A stretch of DNA of 64,000 bases from JARRQJ01 sp963810615 (GCA_963810615.1 CAWEOA010000008.1:434001-498000); one strand, 5' to 3'; counted from the first letter of the stretch, positions 51,886-61,004 are shown. The notes: a model not told the origin generated them from the letters alone. Program-made: numbers and translations.

Positions 51886-53378
51886 TTTTTAGAGGGCTTC
51901 CCGGACCAATTCTTGTCGGCAGCCCATTTGTCGTCGCCTGAACCATTCAGCCAATCTTGTTGGTCGGGCCACGAATTGCCGCTGTTCTTCGTGCTTTCGC
52001 CTTGGGCGGAGACGTCTTCTTGTTCGGCCTTTTTATCGTTCTGGACGTTTTGCCATTGTGGCATTTCTTTGCTGGAGCTTTGCCCCTCGTGGGGCCAGGC
52101 TTTAGCGGATGCGTCGTCAGGTGCGGGCGGCGAGGTAGCGTCATCGTGATCGATGCCGGCAGCTCTTTGTTGCTGATCTTGCCATTGCGCCGTTTCTTCA
52201 GCGGACCACTGGTGTTGTGGTAGTTTGTCGTCGGCAGGCGTGACCGCTACGCTGGTCCGCGCTGTGGCAGAGTCCTCATGCTGATCGGCTTGGGGCCACT
52301 GATTTTCTTGCCATTCATCGTTTTGGCCGCTGTCGCTGGTTGCTTGCTCTTGATCCTGACTCCATTGCTGTTGCCACTTGCCGCTCCCGCCTTTGCCCGC
52401 CCATTGTTTCCACCACTCGTTGCCGGACTCCTCGCTGCTGTCGTCCATGCTGCTTCCCGTGTATTTGAGAAAAACATCATCCAGGCTAGGGCGGGACAAC
52501 GATAGTGTGAGGATCTGGGCCGAATGCTTGCCGGCCAGTTCGGAGATCTTTGGTACGCTCTCCGCACCATTGGTGACATAGAGATGAAGTTTATTGCCTT
52601 CCCATAACGAATCTTTCACATAATTCGTTTGCTTGAGGGCCGCTACGAATTGTTGCGCCGCCCAATTATGTTGCTCGAGATGAAGTGTCAAGGCGTCGCC
52701 GGCAATATTGCCCTTTAGTTCGTCGGGGGTGCCCAGGGCGCGGATCTTGCCGCCGCTGATAATCGCGACCCGATGGGCGAGCCTGTCGGCCTCTTCCAGG
52801 TAATGGGTAGTCAACAGTATGGTCAGCCCGGTATCTACGTTGAGCTTTTGAATATAATTCCACAACATCTTGCGGCTCTTGATATCAAGTCCCAGGGTCG
52901 GTTCATCCAGGAACAGCAGCGGAGGGCGATGGATCAGCGCCGTGGCGATATCCAATTTACGGCGCATTCCTCCCGAGTAAGTGGCGACCTGGCGATCCAA
53001 GCTGGCTTCGAGCTCAAAGTAGCTGGCAAGCTCGGCAATGCGCAGCTTAATGTCCGCTTTCTGCATCCGGTAAAGATGGCCCTGCAGTTCCAGATTCTCC
53101 CTGCCGGTGAGGAAGTAGTCGATGCCGGTGTTCTGGGCGACGACGCCGATGCTTTGCCGAATCTTTTCCGGTTCCTTGTCCACATCGTATCCGGCGACGA
53201 TCACCTCGCCCGAATCAAAGCCGCACAGGGTCGCCAAGGTGCGGATGGTCGTGGTTTTGCCGGCACCATTGGGGCCCAGTAGTCCCATGATCTCGCCTTG
53301 CGCTACGGCGAGATCCAAGCTATCCACCGCCGTGAGGCCGTTAGGGAATACCTTTGTGAGGCCGCGTACCTGTATCAT
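51882..53378 (-). CDS. DrrA-type ABC exporter ATPase with a Trp/Gln-rich tail
   Basis: Residues 1-310 are a normal ATPase: Walker A GPNGAGKT (35-42), signature YSGGMRRKLDIA (134-145), Walker B LLFLDEP (154-160), switch His192 and the DrrA C-terminal SRPSLDDVFLKYTG. From about 318 to 498 follows a hydrophilic low-complexity tail with 15 tryptophans (322, 323, 326, 335, 339, 356, 361, 391, 399, 428, 442, 470, 476, 485, 491) and many Gln, Asp, Ser and Lys. Related ATPases end near residue 310-330, so the tail is an added domain of unknown role. It is encoded with the permease at 51079. Confidence 0.92.
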   Translation of the reverse strand: MIQVRGLTKVFPNGLTAVDSLDLAVAQGEIMGLLGPNGAGKTTTIRTLATLCGFDSGEVIVAGYDVDKEPEKIRQSIGVVAQNTGIDYFLTGRENLELQGHLYRMQKADIKLRIAELASYFELEASLDRQVATYSGGMRRKLDIATALIHRPPLLFLDEPTLGLDIKSRKMLWNYIQKLNVDTGLTILLTTHYLEEADRLAHRVAIISGGKIRALGTPDELKGNIAGDALTLHLEQHNWAAQQFVAALKQTNYVKDSLWEGNKLHLYVTNGAESVPKISELAGKHSAQILTLSLSRPSLDDVFLKYTGSSMDDSSEESGNEWWKQWAGKGGSGKWQQQWSQDQEQATSDSGQNDEWQENQWPQADQHEDSATARTSVAVTPADDKLPQHQWSAEETAQWQDQQQRAAGIDHDDATSPPAPDDASAKAWPHEGQSSSKEMPQWQNVQNDKKAEQEDVSAQGESTKNSGNSWPDQQDWLNGSGDDKWAADKNWSGKPSKK

Positions 53379-53526
53379 GTGCGAGGAGCTTCCATTTTTA
53401 GGGTCAGGCCCAGATAGCCCCGACCCGATTCGGGATACAAAACTCCCGATTATAGAATTTTTTCATCATGTTGATAGATATCATACCCAATAGCATGGGC
53501 AAAATCCGGGTTTTGCAGGCGGACCT

Positions 53527-54558
53527 ATGCGGATAATCGGTATCGAGACCTCGTGCGATGAGACCGGGGTGGCTATTTACGACAGCGGGCGCGGACTGCT
53601 GGCTCACCAGCTCTACAGTCAAATCGACTTACACGAAGATTATGGCGGGGTGGTGCCGGAGCTGGCTTCCCGCGACCATGTGCGCAAGATCCTGCCCTTG
53701 GTGCAGCAGGCGCTGCGCGAGGCGGGCTTGAGCCGCCATGATATCGATGGCGTGGCCTATACGGCCGGTCCCGGTCTGGTAGGCGCCTTGCTGGTGGGGG
53801 TGGCCCTGGGGCGGGCGCTGGCCTGGGCCTTGGGGGTGCCGGCGGTGGCGGTGCATCATATGGAAGGCCATCTCTTGGCGCCCATGCTCGAAGAGGATCC
53901 GCCGGATTTTCCCTTCGTGGCCTTACTGGTCTCCGGCGGCCATACGCAATTGGTGCGCGTGGATGGGATAGGCCGTTATACCTTGTTGGGCGATACTTTG
54001 GACGATGCGGCGGGAGAGGCCTTCGATAAGACCGCCAAGCTGCTGGGCTTGGGTTATCCCGGCGGTCCCGCCCTGGCTCGGCTCGCCGAGCACGGGGACC
54101 CGAAGCGCTTTCATTTTCCCCGCCCCATGATCAATAGGCCGGGACTGGATTTCAGCTTCAGCGGCCTCAAGACCTTTGCCCTCACCACCTTGAAGGCACA
54201 GGGTGATGCTGATGGGCAGGTTCATGCGGATATTGCGCGCGCCTTCGAGGAAGCGGTGGCGGAGACCCTGGTGATCAAGTGTCGCCGCGCCCTAGTCCAA
54301 ACGGGTTTGCAGCGTTTAGTGGTGGCGGGCGGCGTCAGTGCCAACCGCCGTTTGCGCCAGGGTTTGCAGGCAATGTCCGGGGACGCCGGCATCAAGACCT
54401 ATTATCCGCGCCTGGAATTTTGTACCGATAACGGCGCCATGATCGCCTACGCCGGCTATCAGCGTTTGCGCAGCGGCCAGTCTGATCCTTTGAGCTTCGG
54501 CGCCTGGCCGCGTTGGCCGCTCACCCAGCCCGCCCCGCTGCATGCCGAGTTTCCTTAA
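53527..54558 (+). CDS. tsaD: tRNA N6-threonylcarbamoyltransferase TsaD
   Basis: TsaD transfers the threonylcarbamoyl group to A37 of ANN-decoding tRNAs, with TsaB and TsaE. The 343-residue ASKHA-fold protein starts MRIIGIETSCDETGVAIYD and has the metal motif HHMEGHL (H111 and H115), LVSGGHTQLV and GVSANRRLR. TsaC, which makes the substrate, is also in the window (61024). tsaD normally faces rpsU; here 24 kb separate them in the same orientation. Confidence 0.97.
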   Translation: MRIIGIETSCDETGVAIYDSGRGLLAHQLYSQIDLHEDYGGVVPELASRDHVRKILPLVQQALREAGLSRHDIDGVAYTAGPGLVGALLVGVALGRALAWALGVPAVAVHHMEGHLLAPMLEEDPPDFPFVALLVSGGHTQLVRVDGIGRYTLLGDTLDDAAGEAFDKTAKLLGLGYPGGPALARLAEHGDPKRFHFPRPMINRPGLDFSFSGLKTFALTTLKAQGDADGQVHADIARAFEEAVAETLVIKCRRALVQTGLQRLVVAGGVSANRRLRQGLQAMSGDAGIKTYYPRLEFCTDNGAMIAYAGYQRLRSGQSDPLSFGAWPRWPLTQPAPLHAEFP

Positions 54559-54575
54559 TCGGGATAGATCGCGCC

Positions 54576-55610
54576 ATGTCCGTCAAAAACTGGTTTGAAG
54601 AAAAGCAATCGGCCTGGTTATACCGCGTGGTGACCCGGGCGGAGACCGATCCGCGCAAAAGCACGCTGTTTGCCGAATTGGCCGACGCTGCGGAATCCCA
54701 GGCGCGCATCTGGGAGAAAGCGTTGGAAAAGGATATGGGTGGGGTTCCGCCGTTTCATCCCAGCCTGCGCGCCCGTTTGGTGGCGCAGCTGATCCGGGTC
54801 CTGGGTCCGCGGGCGGTGCGCCCCATCCTTATAGCAATGAAGGTTCGGGGGATGTCGGTCTATCAAGGCATGCCGGTACACGGCGGCCATCCCATGCCCA
54901 CCGCGGTCTCCGAGATCGGTGGTCGGCACAAGAGCGTGGAGGCGGGCGGCAATGTGCGTGCCGCGGTGTTCGGAGTCAACGATGGCCTGGTCTCCAATGC
55001 TTCCTTGATTATGGGGGTGGCGGGCGCCACGGCGGATTTGCATGTGGTCTATCTCTCCGGCATCGCCGGCTTATTGGCCGGGGCCTTTTCCATGGCGGCC
55101 GGAGAATATGTATCCATGCGCTCCCAACGCGAGTTGTTTGAATATCAAATCGCACTGGAACGGGAAGAGCTGGAAGAGTATCCCCTCGAGGAGCAGGAGG
55201 AACTGGCGCTGATCTACAACGCCCGCGGCCTCTCCAAAGAACAGGCCGATGAGGTCGCCGCCGAGCTGATGAAGGACAAGGAACAGGCCCTGGATACCCT
55301 CGCCCGGGAGGAGTTGGGGCTAAATCCCGCCGATCTGGGTTCCCCCTGGGGGGCGGCATGGTCGTCCTTTCTGTCCTTCGGTGTCGGCGGGGCGGTTCCC
55401 CTCCTGCCCTTCCTGTTCGGCGGCGAGCAGCATGTGATGGCGGCGGCGATCATAATTACCGCTATCGCGTTGTTTTTAGTGGGATCCGCCTTAAGCCTGT
55501 TTACCGGTAAAAACGCCTGGTGGAGTGGTCTGCGCATGGTGCTGATCGGGGGCGGAGCGGGCCTGGTCACCTTCCTGGTCGGTAGGTTATTGGGCGGCGG
55601 CGTTCTGTAA
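54576..55610 (+). CDS. VIT1/CCC1-family metal transporter
   Basis: From the ATG at 54576 the protein has 344 residues. A helical, ferritin-like N-terminal part (about 1-125; LFAELADAAESQARIWEKA) carries the acidic residues seen in rubrerythrin-linked members. The VIT1 domain follows with AAVFGVNDGLVSNASLIMGV, AGAFSMAAGEYVSMRSQREL and C-terminal membrane helices. The family moves iron or manganese across membranes. An earlier frame from 54513 overlaps tsaD and is not preferred. It lies 17 bp after tsaD and 67 bp before typA. Confidence 0.87.
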   Translation: MSVKNWFEEKQSAWLYRVVTRAETDPRKSTLFAELADAAESQARIWEKALEKDMGGVPPFHPSLRARLVAQLIRVLGPRAVRPILIAMKVRGMSVYQGMPVHGGHPMPTAVSEIGGRHKSVEAGGNVRAAVFGVNDGLVSNASLIMGVAGATADLHVVYLSGIAGLLAGAFSMAAGEYVSMRSQRELFEYQIALEREELEEYPLEEQEELALIYNARGLSKEQADEVAAELMKDKEQALDTLAREELGLNPADLGSPWGAAWSSFLSFGVGGAVPLLPFLFGGEQHVMAAAIIITAIALFLVGSALSLFTGKNAWWSGLRMVLIGGGAGLVTFLVGRLLGGGVL

Positions 55611-55645
55611 GCCTTGCCGGTAGAACAGTTCTTAGCGGTTTCCTG

Positions 55646-55651
55646 TATAAT
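55646..55651 (+). promoter_or_regulatory. Perfect -10 box upstream of typA
   Basis: TATAAT stands 26 bp before the typA ATG. No good -35 hexamer is seen at 16-18 bp spacing, so it could depend on an activator or on other upstream contacts. Confidence 0.4.
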
Positions 55652-55677
55652 GCCGCACCTTTTAGCCTATCCTGGAA

Positions 55678-57504
55678 ATGACTGTGGTTCAAAACTTACG
55701 CAACATCGCCATCATCGCCCACGTCGATCATGGTAAGACGACGCTGGTGGACAAGCTCCTCCAGCAATCCGGTACCCTGGCCTCGCGCGGTCCCTCCCAG
55801 GAACGGGTGATGGATTCCAATGCCCTGGAGAAAGAGCGCGGCATTACCATCCTGGCCAAGAACACCGCGGTCAACTGGCGCGACTACCATATCAATATCG
55901 TCGACACCCCCGGCCATGCCGATTTCGGCGGTGAGGTGGAGCGGGTATTGTCCATGGTGGATTCGGTATTGTTGCTGGTGGATGCGGTGGACGGTCCCAT
56001 GCCCCAGACCCGCTTCGTGACGCAAAAGGCCTTTGCCCGCGGCCTCAAGCCCATCGTGGTGATCAATAAGATCGATCGTCCGGGGGCGCGCGCCAACTGG
56101 GTCTTGGACCAGACCTTCGATCTGTTCGATCGTCTCGGCGCCACCGAAGAGCAATTGGATTTTCCGGTTATCTATACCTCGGCCCTGATGGGCTACGCCG
56201 GTCTCGATCAGGAAGTACGTTCCGGCGATATGACGCCGTTGTTTGAGACTATCGTGAAATATGTGCAATCGCCGCAAGTAGACGCGGACGGCCCGTTCCA
56301 GATGCAGGTGTCGCAACTGGATTACAACAGCTACGTGGGTGTGATCGGCATCGGCCGTATCGCTCGCGGTAAGATCAAATCCAACTCGCCGGTGACCATC
56401 GTCGACCGCGACGGAGAGAAACGCAACGGCCGCATGTTACAGATATTGGGTTTCTTAGGCTTGGAGCGCGTCGAGGTGCCCGAAGCCCAGGCGGGGGACA
56501 TCATCGCCTTCAGCGGTATCGAGGAGCTCAACATCTCCGATACCTTGTGCGACCCTAAAACCGTGGAAGCTTTACCGCCGCTGATGGTGGACGAGCCCAC
56601 GGTGAGCATGACCTTCCAGGTCAATACCTCGCCCTTCGCCGGCCGCGACGGCAAATATGTCACCTCGCGCCAGATCCGCGAACGTCTGCAACGCGAACTG
56701 TTACATAACGTCGCGCTGCGCGTGACGGACACCGACGACCCCGATAAATTCCGGGTCTCCGGTCGCGGCGAATTGCATCTGGGTATCCTGATCGAAAACA
56801 TGCGTCGCGAGGGGTATGAATTGGGCGTATCCCGTCCCGAGGTGATCGTCAAGGAGGTGGATGGCGAGAAGCACGAGCCCTTCGAGCAATTGACCGTGGA
56901 CGTGGAGGAACAGCACCAGGGCACGGTCATGGAAAAGCTCGGCACCCGCGGCGGCGATCTGCAGAATATGGCGCCGGACGGCAAGGGCCGGGTGCGCCTG
57001 GATTTCATCATTCCTTCCCGGGGACTGATCGGCTTTCGCACCGAGTTTCTCACCGCCACCCAAGGCACGGGTTTGTTATATAACGTCTTCGATCACTATG
57101 CGCCGGTAAAGCGGGGCAGTTTCGGGCAACGTAACAATGGGGTGCTCATCGCCAACGGTATGGGTAAGGTCTTGGGCTTTTCCTTATTTAACCTGCAGGA
57201 GCGGGGCCGCTTGTTCGTCGGGCCGGGTGAGGAGGCCTATGAGGGCATGATCATCGGGATACACTCGCGGGACAATGACCTGGTGGTGAATCCCCTCAAG
57301 GGCAAGCAACTGACCAATATGCGTGCCGCCGGTACCGACGAAAACATCATCCTGACACCGCCCATCCGGCTCAGCCTGGAGCAGGCGCTGGAGTTCATCG
57401 ACGACGATGAGTTGGTGGAGGTAACGCCAAACAATATCCGATTGCGCAAAAAGCAATTGCTGGAACACGAACGTAAACGGACCTCCCGGGCAAGCAACGA
57501 TTGA
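55678..57504 (+). CDS. typA: Ribosome-associated GTPase TypA (BipA)
   Basis: The 608-residue translational GTPase resembles elongation factor G. The G1 motif AHVDHGKT (14-21), KERGITILAKNTAV, DTPGHADFGGEVER and the G4 NKIDRPGAR are followed by domain II, domain III and the BipA-specific C-terminal domain. TypA assists ribosome assembly and stress growth in the cold. Length and motifs are typical. It stands after the transporter and is followed by a weak hairpin at 57522. Confidence 0.97.
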   Translation: MTVVQNLRNIAIIAHVDHGKTTLVDKLLQQSGTLASRGPSQERVMDSNALEKERGITILAKNTAVNWRDYHINIVDTPGHADFGGEVERVLSMVDSVLLLVDAVDGPMPQTRFVTQKAFARGLKPIVVINKIDRPGARANWVLDQTFDLFDRLGATEEQLDFPVIYTSALMGYAGLDQEVRSGDMTPLFETIVKYVQSPQVDADGPFQMQVSQLDYNSYVGVIGIGRIARGKIKSNSPVTIVDRDGEKRNGRMLQILGFLGLERVEVPEAQAGDIIAFSGIEELNISDTLCDPKTVEALPPLMVDEPTVSMTFQVNTSPFAGRDGKYVTSRQIRERLQRELLHNVALRVTDTDDPDKFRVSGRGELHLGILIENMRREGYELGVSRPEVIVKEVDGEKHEPFEQLTVDVEEQHQGTVMEKLGTRGGDLQNMAPDGKGRVRLDFIIPSRGLIGFRTEFLTATQGTGLLYNVFDHYAPVKRGSFGQRNNGVLIANGMGKVLGFSLFNLQERGRLFVGPGEEAYEGMIIGIHSRDNDLVVNPLKGKQLTNMRAAGTDENIILTPPIRLSLEQALEFIDDDELVEVTPNNIRLRKKQLLEHERKRTSRASND

Positions 57505-57521
57505 TCCGCTCATGTGCAAAA

Positions 57522-57550
57522 GACGCGGGTCGGTGTCGTCCCGCGTCGTT
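57522..57550 (+). terminator. Weak terminator-like hairpin after typA
   Basis: GACGCGGG (57522-57529) pairs with CCCGCGTC (57540-57547) around a 10-nt loop. The following GTTTCC is a short T-tract, so termination may be partial. Confidence 0.45.
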
Positions 57551-57605
57551 TCCGGTTAACATAGACTCTTAGGATTCATTGTCGCAGAGGTAGCACCGGA
57601 ACAAC

Positions 57606-58556
57606 ATGCTGACCCTATATCCCGACATCAAGCCTTACGCCAATCACAGTCTGCGTGTGGACAATGTTCACACCTTGCATGTCGAAGAATGCGGTAATCC
57701 GCAAGGCTTGCCGGTGGTATTCGTGCACGGCGGCCCCGGTTCGGGTTGTGAGCCGTTTCACCGCCGATTTTTCGATCCCAATATTTACCGCATCGTATTG
57801 TTCGATCAGCGCGGTGCCGGCCGTTCCACGCCCCATGCGGAGTTGAGCTATAACACCACGCAGCATCTGGTTGCCGATATGGAGTTCATTCGCAGCCATT
57901 TGGGTATTGAACGCTGGGTGGTGTTCGGCGGTTCCTGGGGTTCGACCTTGGGCCTGGTATATGCCGAGACGCATCCCGATCGGGTATTGGGTCTGATTCT
58001 GCGCGGGATCTTTCTGTGCACGCCGTGGGAGATTCGCTGGTTCTATCAGGAAGGCGCCAATCACATTTTCCCCGATTTCTGGGAAGATTATGTGAAGATG
58101 ATAGCCGACGGCGAACGCGACGATATGGTGAGCGCCTATTACCGCCTGCTCACCGGCGATAACGAAATCGCCCGCATGGCCGCCGCCAAGGCGTGGTCCA
58201 CCTGGGAAGGGCGTTGTTCCACCTTGAAGCCCAAGACCGCGGTGGTCAATCACTTCAGCGACCCGCGTACCGCCTTGAGCTTAGCGCGGATCGAATGTCA
58301 TTACTTCATGAACGATAGTTTCCTGGAGCCCGATCAGATCATCCGCGATGCGCGGCGCTTGAAGGACATTCCCGGCGTCATCGTGCATGGCCGCTATGAT
58401 GTGGTGTGTCCCGTTGAAAACGCCTGGCGTTTACATCAAGCCTGGCCCCAAGCCGAATTCAAACTCATCGCCGAAGCCGGTCATTCCGCCACGGAGCCGG
58501 GCATCGTCGACGCCTTGGTGAGCGCCACACGCGCCATGAGCGTGTCTTTGGCGTGA
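57606..58556 (+). CDS. pip: Prolyl aminopeptidase (proline iminopeptidase)
   Basis: The 316-residue alpha/beta hydrolase cleaves N-terminal proline from peptides. It shows the oxyanion motif HGGPGSGCEPFHRRFFDP, the nucleophile elbow GGSWGSTLGL (Ser110), and the S33 signature FDQRGAGRSTPHAEL. The catalytic Asp (GRYDVVCPVENAW) and His (AGHSATEPG) are near the C-terminus. It shares a 4-bp overlap with dtd, so the pair is translationally coupled. Confidence 0.95.
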   Translation: MLTLYPDIKPYANHSLRVDNVHTLHVEECGNPQGLPVVFVHGGPGSGCEPFHRRFFDPNIYRIVLFDQRGAGRSTPHAELSYNTTQHLVADMEFIRSHLGIERWVVFGGSWGSTLGLVYAETHPDRVLGLILRGIFLCTPWEIRWFYQEGANHIFPDFWEDYVKMIADGERDDMVSAYYRLLTGDNEIARMAAAKAWSTWEGRCSTLKPKTAVVNHFSDPRTALSLARIECHYFMNDSFLEPDQIIRDARRLKDIPGVIVHGRYDVVCPVENAWRLHQAWPQAEFKLIAEAGHSATEPGIVDALVSATRAMSVSLA

Positions 58557-59008
58557 TCGGGTTGCTGCAGCGGGTAAGTGCGGCGCAGGTTGCGGTGCAA
58601 GGCGAGGTCATCGCCGCCATCGGATGCGGTCTCATGGTGTTGGTGGGCATGGAGCGCGGCGATGGCAAGGCGCAGGCAGACCGGCTCCTGGAGCGCTTGC
58701 TGGGCTATCGGGTGTTCGGCGACAGCGACGGTAAAATGAATCTCTGTGTCCGCGATGTCGATGGCGGCCTGTTGCTGGTGCCGCAATTCACCCTGGCTGC
58801 GGATACGCGCAAAGGCATGCGGCCCAGCTTCACTCCCGCCGCGGCACCTGAGCACGGCCGGGTCTTGTTCGACTACCTGGTGACCCAAGCGCAGCGCAGT
58901 CATCAAAAGGTTTACAGCGGTCGATTCGGGGCGGATATGCAAGTCGGTCTTACCAATGATGGGCCGGTGACTTTTTGCTTGCGCGTGGCGCCGGAAGGGG
59001 AAGGATAA
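58553..59008 (+). CDS. dtd: D-aminoacyl-tRNA deacylase
   Basis: Dtd hydrolyses D-amino acids and glycine from wrongly charged tRNAs. The 151-residue protein has LLVPQFTLAAD and KGMRPSFTPAA, close to the conserved SQFTL and GxRPSF, and the invariant NDGPVTF with Cys after it instead of the common Trp. The GTG start overlaps the pip stop (4 bp). Length and motifs support the call well. Confidence 0.94.
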   Translation: MIGLLQRVSAAQVAVQGEVIAAIGCGLMVLVGMERGDGKAQADRLLERLLGYRVFGDSDGKMNLCVRDVDGGLLLVPQFTLAADTRKGMRPSFTPAAAPEHGRVLFDYLVTQAQRSHQKVYSGRFGADMQVGLTNDGPVTFCLRVAPEGEG

Positions 59009-59147
59009 GCTTCAAGCGGATAAGATGGGGAAAGCTTATTCGGGCCGGGGATCTGATATTGAAATACCGCATATGTCATACATGCAATGACGATAATTCC
59101 CCGGCGTTCTCCGCGCCCTTGGTAGTTTAAGGAGAAGCGAAAGCCCT

Positions 59148-59978
59148 ATGGCCGTATACGCGATCGGTGACGTGCAAGGCTGCTGTGATGAATTATTGCA
59201 GCTGCTGGAAGTGTTGCGCTTCGATCCGCTGCACGACCGGCTGTGGTTTACCGGCGATCTGGTCAATCGCGGCACGCAATCCGTGGAAGTGTTGCGTTTC
59301 GTAAAGTCCTTGGGAGCGCGCGCCACGGTGGTATTGGGAAACCACGACCTGCATCTGCTGGCGGTGGCCGCCGGCGCTTCGCACCTGCGCCCCAAGGACA
59401 GTTTCATGGATGTGCTGGAGGCTTATGACCGAGATAGCCTCTTGTCCTGGTTACAGCAACAGCCTTTGTTTCATTACGATGCGCGCTTGGGTTATGCCCT
59501 CGTTCATGCCGGGCTGCCGCCGCAATGGGATCTCGTCATCGCCCAGGCCTGCGCCGCGGAGGCGGAACAACTGTTGCGCAGCGGCGATGCCAAGGCATTT
59601 TTTCAACAGATGTACGGCGATCAACCGCCGCAATGGCGTGATGACCTCAGCGGTGCGGAGCGCATGCGCTTCATCATCAATTGCTTTACGCGCTTACGCT
59701 ATTGCGATGGCCAAGGACGTCTGGCTTTACGCGACAAAGGCGCGCCGCACAGCACGACGTCCGGTATCATGCCGTGGTTCCAGGTGCCAGGACGCAAGAG
59801 CGCTACAATCAAAATCATCTTCGGCCACTGGTCGACCTTGGGCCGCTATCAAGGCGAGGGGGTATATAGCCTGGATACCGGCTGCGTGTGGGGCGGCGCA
59901 CTCACTGCGCTGCGTCTCGATGACGGTGAATGGTTCAGCATTGCCTGCGAAGGGGCGTGTGCACCGGGAGAAGATTAG
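59148..59978 (+). CDS. apaH: Bis(5'-nucleosyl)-tetraphosphatase, symmetrical (ApaH)
   Basis: ApaH splits Ap4A into two ADP. The 276-residue metallophosphatase has YAIGDVQGCCDELLQLL, WFTGDLVNRGTQSVEVLRF and VVLGNHDLHLLAVA, the three metal motifs, and HWSTLGRY near the C-terminus. It is often linked to apaG and rsmA; here rsmA is far off and apaG is not seen. It follows dtd by 139 bp. Confidence 0.96.
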   Translation: MAVYAIGDVQGCCDELLQLLEVLRFDPLHDRLWFTGDLVNRGTQSVEVLRFVKSLGARATVVLGNHDLHLLAVAAGASHLRPKDSFMDVLEAYDRDSLLSWLQQQPLFHYDARLGYALVHAGLPPQWDLVIAQACAAEAEQLLRSGDAKAFFQQMYGDQPPQWRDDLSGAERMRFIINCFTRLRYCDGQGRLALRDKGAPHSTTSGIMPWFQVPGRKSATIKIIFGHWSTLGRYQGEGVYSLDTGCVWGGALTALRLDDGEWFSIACEGACAPGED

Positions 59979-60031
59979 AGAATATTTGCCGTAAAGAGCC
60001 CAAAATATTTTTTTGATTAATTTCTTATGCT

Positions 60032-60067
60032 TTTCTCCGTGCCCTTCGCGCCTTGGCGGTGAGAAAC
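60032..60067. repeat. Short hairpin repeat of a widespread type
   Basis: TTTCTCCGTGCCCTTCGCGC runs into CTTGGCGGTGAGAAAC, with TTTCTC and GAGAAA at opposite ends. Such 'CTTCGCGCCTTGGCGGTGA' sequences recur between genes in many environmental bacteria. It lies between the convergent apaH and hemF genes. Confidence 0.4.
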
Positions 60068-60086
60068 ATTTTGATTGTTAATCTTT

Positions 60087-61004
60087 CTATCCCAACCAAT
60101 CGCGCGCCTTCAAATACACCTCATACAACTCCGCTTCCGGCGAACCCGGCTGAGGTTGCCAGTTGTAGCGCCACTTCACCAGCGGCGGCAGCGACATCAG
60201 GATGGATTCGGTGCGCCCGCCGGACTGCAGGCCGAACAGGGTGCCGCGGTCGTACACCAGATTGAACTCCACATAGCGGCCGCGGCGGTAGAGCTGGAAG
60301 TCCCGCTCCCGCTCGCCGTTAGGAATATCTTTGCGCCGGGCGACGATGGGGCGGTAGGCCCGGATATAGTGATCGCCCACGCTGCGGAGAAAGGCAAAGC
60401 ATTTATCGAAGCCCCATTCGTTCAAATCATCGAAAAACAGGCCGCCGATGCCGCGGGGTTCGTTGCGGTGTTTGAGGAAGAAATAGTCATCGCACCATTT
60501 CTTGAAGCGCGGATACACGTCTTCGCCGAATGGCACACAGGCATCACGCGCCGTACTGTGCCAATGGATGGCATCTTGTTCAAAGCCGTAATAGGGCGTC
60601 AGATCAAAGCCGCCGCCGAACCACCAGATGGGGTCCGCCCCCGCTTTTTCGGCGATGAAGAAGCGTACGTTGGCGTGGGAGGTCGGCACATAGGGGTTAT
60701 GGGGATGAATGACCAGGGACACTCCCATAGCCTGCCAATGGCGCCCGGCCAACTCGGGACGGTGGGCAGTGGCGGAGCCGGGCAACTGGTCGCCGAATAC
60801 ATGGGAGAAATTTACCCCGGCCTGCTCGAACACCGTGCCGTCGCTCAATACCCGGCTGCGACCGCCGCCGCCCTGCGGGCGATCCCAGGCATCTTCGCGA
60901 AACCGGCCGCCGCCGTCTTCCTGTTCCAGTTCGCTGCAAATGCGTTCTTGCAGCTCCAACAGATACGCCTTGACGGCCTCGATATCGGGCAAGCTCATTA
61001 CCAT
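60087..61004 (-). CDS. hemF: Oxygen-dependent coproporphyrinogen III oxidase HemF
   Basis: HemF decarboxylates coproporphyrinogen III to protoporphyrinogen IX using oxygen. The 305-residue protein has GVNFSHVFGDQLPGSATAHR, VIHPHNPYVPTSHANVRFF, WWFGGGFDLTPYYGFEQDA and YVEFNLVYDRGTLFGLQSGG, the active-site signature. It implies aerobic or microaerobic heme synthesis. Two ATGs, 61004 and 60998, are both plausible after a TAGGAG site. tsaC lies 19 bp upstream on the same strand. Confidence 0.97.
   Translation of the reverse strand: MVMSLPDIEAVKAYLLELQERICSELEQEDGGGRFREDAWDRPQGGGGRSRVLSDGTVFEQAGVNFSHVFGDQLPGSATAHRPELAGRHWQAMGVSLVIHPHNPYVPTSHANVRFFIAEKAGADPIWWFGGGFDLTPYYGFEQDAIHWHSTARDACVPFGEDVYPRFKKWCDDYFFLKHRNEPRGIGGLFFDDLNEWGFDKCFAFLRSVGDHYIRAYRPIVARRKDIPNGERERDFQLYRRGRYVEFNLVYDRGTLFGLQSGGRTESILMSLPPLVKWRYNWQPQPGSPEAELYEVYLKARDWLG

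Noticed and set aside
45327..52427. A direct contact between the Trp/Gln-rich regions of the RND pump and the ABC ATPase
   Set aside because: The RND insertion should be periplasmic and the ATPase tail cytoplasmic, so they should not meet.
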